A model generated the notes under the pieces. The model ran no database searches, was not told where the DNA came from, and saw only the letters and a program-made list of their open reading frames with translations. From assembly GCA_937146765.1 (NCBI GenBank), contig CAKZRP010000056.1, positions 1-64,000 of the forward strand: a stretch of DNA of 64,000 nucleotides, read 5' to 3'. A program made the position numbers and the translations under genes. The stretch is from an uncultured Paracoccaceae bacterium. Its GTDB lineage: Bacteria > Pseudomonadota > Alphaproteobacteria > Rhodobacterales > Rhodobacteraceae. Below are positions 52,095 through 60,798 of this stretch, piece after piece. How positions within the stretch are numbered: position 1 is the stretch's first letter; the number at the start of each line of letters is the position of its first letter.

Positions 52095-52102
52095 TCTTGA
52101 AT

Positions 52103-52990
52103 TCAGGCCACAATCGCCCGGCGCCGGAACAGCCGCCCGTCGATCAGCAACAGGCCGAAGAGGATCGCCAGAAGCCCCGCCAGATGGCTCGGCGCTAGCG
52201 TCTCGCCCAGCACCAGCACACCCAGCGTCACCGCCGAGGTAGGCGCGATCAGGGTCGGCAGGGTGATATTGGTCGGCCCCACCCGCGGCAGCACCCAATA
52301 CATCGCGATGAAGGCCGCCGAGGTCAGCACAAAGCCGATCACCGCCAAGGCGCCCCAGGCCTCGGGGCTGATCGCCTGCGGCAGGCCCTCACGCAGCAAC
52401 GCCAGCGGCAGGATGCAGAGGGTGGCCCCGGTCAGCGCCCAGGCCACCAGCACCACCGGTTCCATGTCGCGGAACTGGCGCGCAACATTGACCGAGAAAG
52501 CATAGCAAAGGGGCGCACCCAGGGTCACAACAACCGCCCAGACAGCAGAGGGTTGCCCGCCCTGCAGGATCGGCAGCGACAGGATCACGATGCCGAGGAG
52601 GCCCGCGCCCACGCCGAGGCTCTTGCGCCAGCTTGCCCGCTCGCCGCCTGGCCAGAAATGGGTGACCACCACAGCCAGGGCCGGGGTGCTGGCGTTGACG
52701 ATGCCGGCCACACCGCTAGCGATATGCTGTTGGCCAAGCGCATAAAAGGAGAACGGCGCCGCGTAGCTCAGCGCCCCGAACCCTGCCAGTGCCAGGGCAC
52801 GGGACGGCGCGATCCGCCAGCTCCGCCCGCGCAAGCACAGGAAGACCCAGCAGCCCAGCGCGCCAAGGCCCACCCGCCCGGTGGAGATCCACAGAGGATC
52901 CAGCTCGCGCAGCAGAACCGCGTTGAACATGAAGGACATGCCCCAGCCGATGCCTAAGATGACAATGATCGCCCAGTCGCGCAGCGCCAT
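52103..52990 (-). CDS. EamA/DMT family transporter
   Basis: A 295-residue membrane protein with about ten helices in two EamA repeats. The N-terminal repeat begins ILGIGWGMSFMFNAVLLRELDPLWISTGRVGLGA, and the second contains VVVTLGAPLCYAFSVNVARQ and TSAVTLGVLVLGETLAPSHLAG (EamA C-terminal signature). The substrate is unknown, likely an amino acid or metabolite exporter. The gene is divergent from the small HTH regulator at 53078, so the two may be linked. Confidence 0.88.
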   Translation of the reverse strand: MALRDWAIIVILGIGWGMSFMFNAVLLRELDPLWISTGRVGLGALGCWVFLCLRGRSWRIAPSRALALAGFGALSYAAPFSFYALGQQHIASGVAGIVNASTPALAVVVTHFWPGGERASWRKSLGVGAGLLGIVILSLPILQGGQPSAVWAVVVTLGAPLCYAFSVNVARQFRDMEPVVLVAWALTGATLCILPLALLREGLPQAISPEAWGALAVIGFVLTSAAFIAMYWVLPRVGPTNITLPTLIAPTSAVTLGVLVLGETLAPSHLAGLLAILFGLLLIDGRLFRRRAIVA

Positions 52991-53077
52991 GGTGGCCTCC
53001 CCTTGCTTTTGTCGCGCCCTTCTGCGCGCACGCTTCGGGATTGTCGACCCGCTTCCTGCGCTTTAGGACTGGGCGTC

Positions 53078-53419
53078 ATGAGCATCACCCTTGATACCGT
53101 CTTTGCAGCCCTTGCAGATCCGACCCGGCGGGCGATCCTGTCGATGCTGCTCGAAGACGACATGGCTGTCACCGATGTGGCGGAGCCTTTCGAGATGTCG
53201 TTGGCGGCGATTTCCAAGCACCTCACCATCCTCGCCGCCGCCGGGCTGATCCAGCAGGAGAAACGCGGCCGGGTGAAATGGTGCAAGCTGCAACCGGATG
53301 CCCTGCGCGGCGCCTCGGTCTGGATGCAGGGGTTCGGGCAATTCGAGCCGGTGAACCTCGATGCCTTCGAGCGGTTTCTGCAATCCGAACTGGCGCCGCC
53401 TCAGTCCGACGAGATCTGA
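53078..53419 (+). CDS. ArsR family helix-turn-helix regulator
   Basis: A 113-residue winged-helix repressor. TVFAALADPTRRAILSML and AAISKHLTILAAAGLIQQEKRGRVKWCKL are the ArsR core, related to the SdpR/PadR-like subgroup that often regulates SRPBCC-domain genes. No metal-binding Cys pair is seen in the DNA-recognition helix. It overlaps the convergent transglutaminase gene by 19 bases and is divergent from the EamA transporter. Confidence 0.9.
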   Translation: MSITLDTVFAALADPTRRAILSMLLEDDMAVTDVAEPFEMSLAAISKHLTILAAAGLIQQEKRGRVKWCKLQPDALRGASVWMQGFGQFEPVNLDAFERFLQSELAPPQSDEI

Positions 53420-54255
53420 TCCGCCGCCCGCAGGAGATCATAGCCGCGGAGACCAATTTCCAACCCCGCAACTTCGCCGAGCCTGCCGTCATCCCCGATC
53501 GCCAGCGGCGGTCCCATCAGCTTCACGTCGTGCAGACCAAGCTCCGGCACCGTCCAGCCCTTCGAATGCGCCAATGGCAGCCGAACGCCTGGTCGCGGGT
53601 TGAGACCGGGGGCGATCTCACGCCCTCCCATCTTCAGGAAATGCGCGATATCCCATTCTTCGCACCGGCCCTCAAACCGGGTCACTACCCAGCAATGCCC
53701 ATCCTCGGCCCAGGTGCGTTTGGCTTCCGGCACAAACACACCGTAGACATAGCCAGCCTCATAGCCCGCCGTCCGCAAGGCCGCGATCAGATAGGCGTTG
53801 ATATCCACGCAGGAGCCCTGCGCCATGCTGCAGAGCTGCGGCAATTCATCCGCGCCATCGTAAAACCGCTCCTCCGGATGACCATAGTCGAAGATCCCCG
53901 CCACATGGTTCACGATGGCCTGCATCCCGGACCGCCCGCCACCCGCTGCGGCGGCGATGGCCCGCGTTTCCCCCGCGAGCGCGGCGGCAGCACGGGTAAA
54001 GCGGCTGTCACGCGGCGCAAAGATCACCTCCGGATAGGCGGGACCCGACGCTTGATACCGCAGACGGATTGTCACCCGTTCTGCCTCGGCCGTGGCAATC
54101 AGCAAATGCTGCGCCAGCGTCGGCTCCGACACGAGCTTCAGTCGCGCACCGCTCACATCGACCGCCACAGGCGCTGCATGAGGCGTGGCAATGCCGGGCG
54201 CACAAACAACCTCGGCACCGGGCACGGCAGCGTAAGAAAACGTCAGTTCGATCAC
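53401..54255 (-). CDS. Transglutaminase-like domain protein
   Basis: A 284-residue protein with a transglutaminase-like cysteine protease domain. The catalytic Cys is in MAQGSCVDINAYLIAALRTAGYEAGYVYGVFV, the His in EDGHCWVVTRFEG and the Asp in EEWDIAHFLKMG. An N-terminal beta-rich domain precedes it. There is no signal peptide, so it acts in the cytoplasm. Function unknown; it may be a peptidase or amidase. Confidence 0.85.
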   Translation of the reverse strand: MIELTFSYAAVPGAEVVCAPGIATPHAAPVAVDVSGARLKLVSEPTLAQHLLIATAEAERVTIRLRYQASGPAYPEVIFAPRDSRFTRAAAALAGETRAIAAAAGGGRSGMQAIVNHVAGIFDYGHPEERFYDGADELPQLCSMAQGSCVDINAYLIAALRTAGYEAGYVYGVFVPEAKRTWAEDGHCWVVTRFEGRCEEWDIAHFLKMGGREIAPGLNPRPGVRLPLAHSKGWTVPELGLHDVKLMGPPLAIGDDGRLGEVAGLEIGLRGYDLLRAADQISSD

Positions 54256-54310
54256 GATATACTTTCGCGGGATATTGTGTCTTCCGGGTCTAGATGGCGC
54301 ATGTAAAACC

Positions 54311-55237
54311 TCAGTGACGCTCCTCGTCCTTCAGCAGCAGCCAGAGCGCCACGATGGTGAGACCGATCCCCAAGAGGATCAGCCCCGAGGGCCAGCCCCG
54401 GCCCAGCGCGATCTCCCACAGGATTACCCATGAGGGAACGAGATAGGTATAGGCCATGACCTTGGCAGAAGGCAGACGCAGGGTCGCGAATTGCAGCAGC
54501 ACGAAGGTACAGGCAGAGGCGAAGACCGAGACATAGACAAGCCCGATCCAGACGATCGGAGGCAGCCCCGCCCAGTCGGTCGCCACCAGGTCCCGCCAGG
54601 CAAAGACGATCAGCACCAGCGCCCCCGCCACCAGCATACCGAAGGTGAAGACCAGCGCCGGTTCGCCCCGATTGAGCTTGCGCACCATCGGCGTATAGAG
54701 CGCATGGGCCACGCAGCCCCAGAAATAGACCACTTCGCCATGGCCGATTTCAAACGCGAGCAGCGCATCAAGGTCGGCACGAAAGATCACCCAGAGCGCC
54801 CCGGCCCCGCCTATCGCCAGGGCCAGCGCCATCCGGGGCGTGGTCACCTGACGCAGCAGGAGCCAGCCGAAGACACCGCTCAGCGCCGGGGTCAGGGTAA
54901 AGACCGCCGCCGCGCTCACCGGATTGGCGGTCTTGAGGCCGTAAAACATCAGCACGAAATAGATCGAGAAGACCCCGCCGAGGAGCAGGTAGCGCCAGGG
55001 GGCGCGGAAATGTGCGGGCTTCAGCCCCGGCCCCAGCGCCGCCGCCGCCCCGATCAGCGTTCCCGCCAGCACGAACCGCGCGGCATTGAGCGCCGCCGGG
55101 CTGATCTCATTGGCGATCATCGCGCCCAGCGAGAAGGATCCGGCAACCAGCGCCGAGAAGAGCAGCATCGCAAGATGGCCGCGATGGACCTCGCTCAGCC
55201 CCAAGGCCTGTGCGCGGCTCTCGGACCTCAGCATGTC
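54311..55237 (-). CDS. EamA/DMT family transporter
   Basis: A 308-residue ten-helix transporter. Repeat 1 has AALNAARFVLAGTLIGAAAALG, and the second repeat carries VYVSVFASACTFVLLQFATLRLPSAKVMAYTYLVPSWVIL, typical of the RhaT/EamA family. The ATG at 55237 lies inside the last codons of the LysR gene, with AAGGA upstream; longer starts would read deep into that gene. The pair is likely co-transcribed. Confidence 0.88.
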   Translation of the reverse strand, partial: DMLRSESRAQALGLSEVHRGHLAMLLFSALVAGSFSLGAMIANEISPAALNAARFVLAGTLIGAAAALGPGLKPAHFRAPWRYLLLGGVFSIYFVLMFYGLKTANPVSAAAVFTLTPALSGVFGWLLLRQVTTPRMALALAIGGAGALWVIFRADLDALLAFEIGHGEVVYFWGCVAHALYTPMVRKLNRGEPALVFTFGMLVAGALVLIVFAWRDLVATDWAGLPPIVWIGLVYVSVFASACTFVLLQFATLRLPSAKVMAYTYLVPSWVILWEIALGRGWPSGLILLGIGLTIVALWLLLKDEERH

Positions 55238-56109
55238 GGCCAATCCTTGGCCCGGTCCTTCAGGAAGCGGATGAAGCTCTGCACCTTGTTGGTGCGATGC
55301 AGGTCCACATGGGTCACCAGCCAGATCTTGCCGGACCATTCGTCCAGCGGCTCCATCACCCGCACCAGCTCCGGCCATCCCGCCGCCTCCCAGAGCGAGA
55401 TGAAACCGATGCCCGCGCCGGCGAGGATCGCCTTGTGGCCGGCCTCGGCATCCGAGCAGCGAAAGACGATATTCTGCGCCGGCACATGGGCGCGCAGCCA
55501 TTGTTCGAAGGGCGCGCGACTGTTTTCATTGTCGCTGGCCACAAACCGGTGGTTCGCCATGTCCTCGACCCCTTTGAGGGTGCCATAGCGCGCCACGTAG
55601 TCGGGCGAGGCATAAAGCGCGAGCTTGGTGCTCTGGAAGGGTTGCACCACATTGTCGGGCTGCTCGGGCGCATTGCCCGCGCGCAGCGCCACATGGGCCT
55701 CGCCATACTCCAGCCGAAACAGGCGTTCGCCGGTCAGATAACGGATCACCAGATCGGGATGCATCCGCTGGAACTCCGCCAGCTCCGGCGCCAGCATCGG
55801 CGCCATCGACGACAGCGAGGTGACGACCAATTCGCCCGAGACCTCGTCGCCCTGCCCCTTCAGGCGGCCGACCAGCTGGCTGAACTGGTCATCCGTCGCC
55901 TGCGCCACCCGCAACAGGTCCAGCCCGGACTCGGTGGGCGTGTAGCCGCGTGCATGTCGCTGGAACAGCTTCACCCCCAGCCGGGCCTCGATCGCGTCGA
56001 TATGGCGGATCACGGTGGCATGATGCACGCCCAGAACCTCTGCCGCACCACTTACGGTGCCGAGCCGCGCCACCTGATAGGCAGTGCGCACCTCATCCCA
56101 ATTTTCCAA
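55228..56109 (-). CDS. LysR family transcriptional regulator
   Basis: A regulator of 293 residues. The N-terminal HTH is MENWDEVRTAYQVARLGTV, SGAAEVLGVHHATVIRHIDAIEARLGVKLFQRHARGYTPTESGL, and the C-terminal effector domain is periplasmic-binding-protein-like. The TTG at 56109 is favoured because related proteins begin MENWDE(V/I)RTA; an ATG at 56148 also keeps the frame open. It is divergent from azoR and upstream of the EamA gene, so azoR, the transporter, or both are candidate targets. Confidence 0.87.
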   Translation of the reverse strand: MENWDEVRTAYQVARLGTVSGAAEVLGVHHATVIRHIDAIEARLGVKLFQRHARGYTPTESGLDLLRVAQATDDQFSQLVGRLKGQGDEVSGELVVTSLSSMAPMLAPELAEFQRMHPDLVIRYLTGERLFRLEYGEAHVALRAGNAPEQPDNVVQPFQSTKLALYASPDYVARYGTLKGVEDMANHRFVASDNENSRAPFEQWLRAHVPAQNIVFRCSDAEAGHKAILAGAGIGFISLWEAAGWPELVRVMEPLDEWSGKIWLVTHVDLHRTNKVQSFIRFLKDRAKDWPTC

Positions 56110-56130
56110 GAGGACCCCCGTCAAGATTCT

Positions 56131-56147
56131 ATGCGCACATGCGCACA
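56131..56147. promoter_or_regulatory. Tandem ATGCGCAC repeat in the lysR-azoR control region
   Basis: ATGCGCACATGCGCACA contains two identical 8-mers with a period of 8 bp. A weaker GCGCAT follows near 56192. It lies between the LysR start codon and azoR and could be an operator, but the 8 bp period is not typical of LysR T-N11-A sites. Confidence 0.3.
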
Positions 56148-56238
56148 TGTTTTGTTGAATATCACAAATTGAGTTCGCAAATGCAAAGGCGCATTCTCTG
56201 TGTCAATCAACCACACCTCCTCACAAAGGACCAATACA

Positions 56239-56820
56239 ATGGCACAGACCGTACTGCATATTGACAGCTCCGCCCGCCTCACCGCGTCCGTTTCCCGCGA
56301 CCTCACCGCCCAGGTGGTCGAGCGTCTCGGCGCCAAGGAAGTGATCCGCCGCGACCTCGCCACCGCCCTGCCGCTGCTGGACGAAGCCTGGATCGGCGCC
56401 AATTTCACCCCCGCCGACCAGCGCAGCGACGAACAGAAAGCCCTTCTGGCACAATCCGACGCGCTGATCGCGGAACTGAAGGCGGCGGACACCATCGTCA
56501 TCGGCGCCCCGATCTACAACTTCTCGGTGCCCGCCACCCTGAAGGCCTGGATTGACCTCGTGGCCCGCGTCGGCGTCACCTTCAGCTATTCCGCCGCCGG
56601 CCCCGAAGGCCTGCTGAAAGGCAAGCGCGCCATCGTCGTCATCACCTCCGGCGGCACCGAGGCCGGGTCCGACATCGACTATGCCAGCCGCTACCTGACC
56701 CATGTGCTGGGCTTCATCGGCATCACCGATGTGGAAATCGTCGCCGCCGACCAGCAGGCGATCGACGCCGAGGCCTCTCTCGCCAAGGCCCAGACCGCGA
56801 TCGCGGCCCTCGCCGCCTGA
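56239..56820 (+). CDS. azoR: FMN-dependent NADH-azoreductase / quinone reductase
   Basis: A 193-residue flavodoxin-like reductase. The N-terminal TVLHIDSSARLTASVSRDL (FMN phosphate site), IVIGAPIYNFSVPATLKAWIDLVARVGVTFSY and VVITSGGTEAGSDIDYASRYLTHVLGFIG are AzoR signatures. It reduces quinones and azo dyes with NADH in the cytosol. AAAGGACC precedes the ATG. It is divergent from the LysR gene, probably its regulator. Confidence 0.94.
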   Translation: MAQTVLHIDSSARLTASVSRDLTAQVVERLGAKEVIRRDLATALPLLDEAWIGANFTPADQRSDEQKALLAQSDALIAELKAADTIVIGAPIYNFSVPATLKAWIDLVARVGVTFSYSAAGPEGLLKGKRAIVVITSGGTEAGSDIDYASRYLTHVLGFIGITDVEIVAADQQAIDAEASLAKAQTAIAALAA

Positions 56821-56839
56821 TCGCCCCCCCCGAGACAAC

Positions 56840-56867
56840 AAAGGGCGCTCCGCTTGGGGCGCCCTTT
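56840..56867. terminator. azoR terminator
   Basis: A perfect 9 bp stem AAAGGGCGC / GCGCCCTTT with a 10-base loop, followed by CGTTTGG on the plus strand. It lies between convergent azoR and the ProX-like gene. Confidence 0.75.
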
Positions 56868-56904
56868 CGTTTGGTCCAGAGGGTCCAGAGCCGATGCCCA
56901 GCGA

Positions 56905-57435
56905 TCAGATGAACTCCGGTGTGACCCCGATGTGGTCGAAGAACCGCATCAGATCCGCCCGCGACAGCGCCACGGTCCGGTCATTGACCAGCGGATGCAT
57001 ATAGATGACTTCGGCGTCCTGCGCAGCGGCATCCATGAAGAAACGCACGTCCTTGGAAGCGCCGTTGATCATCGCCAGCGGCGTCACCGCGCCGGGGCGC
57101 ACGCCGAGGAATTCGATCAGCCGGTCCTCGGACCCGAAGGACAGCCCGCCAATGCCCAGCTCCGCCCCCAGCGCCTTGAGGTCGATATCGCGATCCTGCT
57201 GCAGGGACACGAGGTAGTTCCGCTTCTTGCGGTCGCGCAGATAGAGGTTCTTCAGCCGCAAGGCCTTCTGCCCCGGCACCAGCAGCGCATGTTCGACCGC
57301 CTTGGCCTCCTCGACTGTGCGCAGGGGCACGTGTTCGTGCAGCACATAAGCGAGGCCCCAGTCGTCAAACTGCGCCAGCAGCGCATCGGAGGACAGCGGC
57401 AGGCTGTCCTGAAAGGCGGAAGAAGCGTCCATCAC
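56905..57435 (-). CDS. Prolyl-tRNA deacylase-like protein (ProX/YbaK family)
   Basis: A 176-residue protein of the YbaK/ProX editing fold. The KALRLKNLYLRDRKKRNYLVSLQQDRDIDLKALG stretch contains the conserved Lys and the family FL.D.K.K.(Y/F)L motif, followed by GVRPGAVTPLAMIN (the GxxPG loop). It probably hydrolyses mischarged Ala-tRNAPro in trans. The start ATG ATG pair at 57435 is the only candidate. Confidence 0.9.
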   Translation of the reverse strand: MMDASSAFQDSLPLSSDALLAQFDDWGLAYVLHEHVPLRTVEEAKAVEHALLVPGQKALRLKNLYLRDRKKRNYLVSLQQDRDIDLKALGAELGIGGLSFGSEDRLIEFLGVRPGAVTPLAMINGASKDVRFFMDAAAQDAEVIYMHPLVNDRTVALSRADLMRFFDHIGVTPEFI

Positions 57436-57532
57436 TCACCTCTGGATCGTGGTCTGGGTCTCGATCTGGGTCGAAACAGTCAGGCCCTTGTGACAGATCT
57501 TCCACCGCCTCTTCAAGGCGACAAGGGGCGTT

Positions 57533-58255
57533 TCAGGCGACAGCAGCGACGCGCGGGGCGAAACATTTCAACCAGCCGGCATCCACCTCGGCAATCGCCT
57601 CGGCAGAGAATCGCGCCTCCTGCTCCCAATAGCGCCCCGAGGGCACGAAATAGCCCAGCTGCTGTTCGCGCATCCGCACCTGATGCAGGGCAATGGGGCA
57701 CAGCGACGGCATCTGCGTATGGCCCAGCGTCGCCGGGGTGGCGCGCTGGTAGGGCAGCACGCTGTCATAGGGGCTGAGGTTCACCACCGCACAGCCCTGC
57801 TGGGCCGCAAAGGCCTCCAGCCGCCGCGCCTTGGCAGGCAGATTCGCCAGCGTCTTGTCTGCCCGCAGGGGATCGGCGGTGCCGGTGCCGTAAAAATGGG
57901 TCTTGCCCTGATCGGGATAGACCATGTCGCAGCCGAAATAGCACAGATGCGTTGGCTGCAGCGCCGCCAGCGCCCAATAGCCGACGGTAAAGGCCATGGT
58001 GCCCCCGGCATAGACAAACCCGCCGTAGATATTCTGCGCCGGCACGTAATCCACCGCCGTCACCACCCGCTGATTGCCCTCCAGCAGCACCGGACGCCGA
58101 TCTTCCGGGAAATCCTCCGGGTGGATCATATGGCTCCAGTCAGGGCGAATCCGCCAGGCGTTATTGATAGCCACCACGTAGTCAAAATCATCGCGGGACC
58201 AAGTGGCCGCATCCACCGCATAGGGGGCGCTGCCAAGTATAAGAACTTTTACCAT
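57533..58255 (-). CDS. Hypothetical protein with N-terminal GSAP nucleotide-binding-like motif
   Basis: A 240-residue soluble protein. It opens MVKVLILGSAPYAVDAATWS and continues DFDYVVAINNAWRIRPDWSHMIHPEDFPEDRR, a layout reminiscent of DUF115/MptE-like and GT42 sialyltransferase folds, in which G-x-G/A-P and an acidic loop bind nucleotide sugars or pterins. The middle holds YFGCDMVYPDQGKTHFYGTG. No assignment is safe. It stands alone, convergent with nothing, upstream of a hairpin-repeat region and ffh on the other strand. Confidence 0.65.
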   Translation of the reverse strand: MVKVLILGSAPYAVDAATWSRDDFDYVVAINNAWRIRPDWSHMIHPEDFPEDRRPVLLEGNQRVVTAVDYVPAQNIYGGFVYAGGTMAFTVGYWALAALQPTHLCYFGCDMVYPDQGKTHFYGTGTADPLRADKTLANLPAKARRLEAFAAQQGCAVVNLSPYDSVLPYQRATPATLGHTQMPSLCPIALHQVRMREQQLGYFVPSGRYWEQEARFSAEAIAEVDAGWLKCFAPRVAAVA

Positions 58256-58761
58256 TATTTGATTTAACTCCCTACCAGAAGCTGCGTTGAACAGAAGCTA
58301 GCTCTTCGGGTCAACACGGCCACTCGTGAATTCAACTTAACAAATGCATCTTTCGGTGGCGATCCGCCAAAACTGGCGAGTTTGGGAGGAAAACCGCCGA
58401 CCGGGCCTTTGACCCTTTTGCCCAGCCTTGAATTGCCTGCGGCTTGACTCTTGGGCCTTGGAGCGATAGGCCCTGTCGCGACTCCGGGAGCAGTATGTCT
58501 TCCGGTCCTCGACGCGTGTCGGGGATCGCCCTCCACCAGCGCGTTGCGCCCGTGGGGGCAAACCTGTTTGGTTTGCGCCCACGATGATCGGCACGGCGGG
58601 GGCAAACCTGTTTGGTTTGCACCCACGACGATCGGCACGGCGGGGCAAACCTGTTTGGTTTGTCCCTCTTGGCGCAAGGGAATGGAACGGCGATTGTGCA
58701 TCCACCCACCGCTCCTTACATCAAGGGGCACCGTCTTAACCCGGCAAAGGAGGCCGAAGGC
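58256..58761. other. Long non-coding region before ffh
   Basis: A 506-base stretch between divergent genes. It holds a three-copy hairpin repeat (58554-58667) and the ffh leader with AGGAGG. Several open frames cover it on the minus strand, but they translate the repeat into repeated NRFAP / TKQVC-type peptides, and no family similarity is seen. Confidence 0.6.
58554..58667. repeat. Three tandem copies of a 43-44 bp hairpin unit
   Basis: Each copy contains GCAAACCTGTTTGGTTTG (58558-58575, 58602-58619, 58645-58662), a hairpin with 7 bp arms around TGTTT. The spacers between copies share CCCACGA(T/C)GATCGGCACGGC. Copies 1 and 2 are near-identical; copy 3 diverges after the hairpin. It lies about 95 bases upstream of ffh. 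Confidence 0.85.
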
Positions 58762-60258
58762 ATGTTTGAAAATCTATCCGAACGCCTATCCGGTGTCTTT
58801 GACCGGCTGACCAAGCAGGGTGCACTTTCCGAAGACGACGTGAAAACCGCCCTGCGCGAAGTGCGCGTGGCCCTGCTGGAAGCGGACGTCTCGCTGCCGG
58901 TGGCCCGCGAGTTCGTGAAAAAGGTGCAGGATCAGGCCACCGGCCAGGCGGTCACCAAATCGGTGACCCCGGGCCAGCAGGTGGTGAAGATCGTGCATGA
59001 CGCGCTGGTCGATACCCTGCGCGGCGAAGGCGATCCCGGTGCGCTGAAGATCGACAACCCGCCCGCGCCGATCCTGATGGTCGGCCTGCAGGGCTCGGGC
59101 AAGACCACCACCACCGGCAAGCTCGCCAAGCGGCTGAAGGAGAAGGAGGGCAAGAAGGTCCTCCTCGCCTCGCTCGATATCTATCGCCCCGCGGCGATGG
59201 ACCAGCTTGCCGTGCTTGGCGCGCAGATCGGCGTCGACACGCTGCCGATCGTTCCGGGTCAGAAACCGGTCGACATCGCGCGCCGCGCCAAGCAGCAGGC
59301 GGCCCTGGGTGGCTATGACGTCTATATGCTCGACACCGCGGGGCGTCTGCAGATCGACGAAGTCCTGATGAAGGAAGTCGAGGACGTCCGCGACGTGGTC
59401 TCCCCGCGCGAGACCCTCTTGGTGGTCGACGGTCTGACCGGTCAGGTCGCGGTCGAGGTCGCCGAAGAGTTTGACCGCAAGATCGGCATCTCCGGCGTCG
59501 TTCTGACCCGGATGGACGGCGACGGCCGTGGCGGTGCGGCGCTGTCGATGCGCGCCGTAACCGGCAAGCCGATCCGCTTTGTCGGCCTTGGCGAGAAGAT
59601 GGACGCCATCGAGACCTTTGAACCGGACCGGATCGCGGGCCGCATCCTCGGCATGGGCGACATCGTCGCCCTCGTCGAGAAGGCGCAGGAAACCATCGAG
59701 GCCGAACAGGCCGAGCGCATGATGAAGCGCATGATGAAGGGTCAGTTCAACATGAACGACCTGCGCATGCAGCTTGAGCAAATGCTCCAGATGGGCGGTA
59801 TGCAGGGCATGATGCAGATGATGCCGGGCATGGGCAAGATGGCCAAGCAGGTCGAAGAGTCCGGTTTTGATGACAAGACCATCAAGCGCCAGATCGCCAT
59901 GATCCAGTCGATGACCAAGACCGAACGCGCCAATCCGGCCCTGTTGCAGGCCTCCCGCAAGAAGCGGATCGCGGCCGGTTCCGGCATGGATGTGTCCGAC
60001 CTCAACAAGCTCTTGAAAATGCACCGCCAGATGGCCGACGTGATGAAGAAGGTCGGCAAGATGGGCAAGGGCAAGATGCTGAAACAGGCCATGAAGGGCA
60101 TGTTCGGCGGCAAGGGCGGCATGCCCGACATGGCTGGCATGGCCGGTGGCATGGACCCCTCGCAGATGGATCCCAAGGCGCTGGAAGCGGCCGCCAAGGC
60201 GCTTGGCGGCGGCAAGGGCCTGCCCGGCGGCCTCTCCGGCTTTGGCAAGAAGAAGTAA
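58762..60258 (+). CDS. ffh: Signal recognition particle protein Ffh
   Basis: A 498-residue SRP GTPase that binds signal sequences and targets ribosomes to FtsY. The N domain precedes the G domain, with GLQGSGKTTTTGKLAKRL, DTAGRLQID and LTRMDGDGRGGAALS. The C-terminal Met-rich M domain (QLEQMLQMGGMQGMMQMMPGMGKMA and a Gly/Met-rich tail) binds 4.5S RNA and signal peptides. The ATG at 58762 follows AGGAGG. It heads a likely operon with the acetyltransferases, chorismate mutase, rpsP and rimM. Confidence 0.96.
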   Translation: MFENLSERLSGVFDRLTKQGALSEDDVKTALREVRVALLEADVSLPVAREFVKKVQDQATGQAVTKSVTPGQQVVKIVHDALVDTLRGEGDPGALKIDNPPAPILMVGLQGSGKTTTTGKLAKRLKEKEGKKVLLASLDIYRPAAMDQLAVLGAQIGVDTLPIVPGQKPVDIARRAKQQAALGGYDVYMLDTAGRLQIDEVLMKEVEDVRDVVSPRETLLVVDGLTGQVAVEVAEEFDRKIGISGVVLTRMDGDGRGGAALSMRAVTGKPIRFVGLGEKMDAIETFEPDRIAGRILGMGDIVALVEKAQETIEAEQAERMMKRMMKGQFNMNDLRMQLEQMLQMGGMQGMMQMMPGMGKMAKQVEESGFDDKTIKRQIAMIQSMTKTERANPALLQASRKKRIAAGSGMDVSDLNKLLKMHRQMADVMKKVGKMGKGKMLKQAMKGMFGGKGGMPDMAGMAGGMDPSQMDPKALEAAAKALGGGKGLPGGLSGFGKKK

Positions 60259-60267
60259 GCCTGCGCC

Positions 60268-60798
60268 ATGAGCTCCGCCCCCACCATAGAAACCGACCGT
60301 CTGGTCCTGCGCCCGCATGTGGCGGCGGATCTGGCCGCCTTCTGGCAGTTCTACCAGAGCGACCGGTCGCGCTACATGGATGCGCCGGACAGTCGCTCGC
60401 AGCTCTGGACCGGGCTCCTGGCCGAGGTCGGCTCCTGGGAGGTCTTCGGCTGGGGCGGCCTTGCGATCGAGACCCAGGAGGGCCAGCTTGCCGGCCAAAT
60501 CTGCATCAGCCAGCCGCCGCATTTCCCCGAGCTGGAACTGGGTTGGATCGTCTTTGAAGGCTTCGAGGGGCTGGGTTATGCCTATGAGGCGGCCAGTGCC
60601 ATGCGCGACTATGCCTTCGAGATCCTCGAGGTGCCGACGCTGGTCAGCTATATCGACGAGAAGAACCAACGCTCCATCGCGCTGGCCGAACGTCTGGGCG
60701 CCACGCTGGATCCCAATGCGCGCACCTATGATGCCGCCGATCTGGTCTACCGCCACCAGCCGGACAGTTCCGGCCCCGGACTGGAGGCCTACGCATGA
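60268..60798 (+). CDS. GNAT family N-acetyltransferase
   Basis: A 176-residue acetyltransferase of the RimJ/RimL type. TIETDRLVLRPHVAADLAAFWQFY, ETQEGQLAGQICISQPPHFPELELGWIVFEGFEGLGYAYEAASAMRDYAFE and SYIDEKNQRSIALAERLGATLD are characteristic. Substrate unknown, possibly a ribosomal or other protein N-terminus. Starts 9 bases after ffh and overlaps the next gene by four bases (ATGA). Confidence 0.88.
   Translation: MSSAPTIETDRLVLRPHVAADLAAFWQFYQSDRSRYMDAPDSRSQLWTGLLAEVGSWEVFGWGGLAIETQEGQLAGQICISQPPHFPELELGWIVFEGFEGLGYAYEAASAMRDYAFEILEVPTLVSYIDEKNQRSIALAERLGATLDPNARTYDAADLVYRHQPDSSGPGLEAYA

Noticed and set aside
58332..58709. Minus-strand frames encoding repeated NRFAP/TKQVC-type peptides
   Set aside because: The peptide repeats simply follow the DNA hairpin repeat and occur in three frames at once, which points to the repeat, not to coding.
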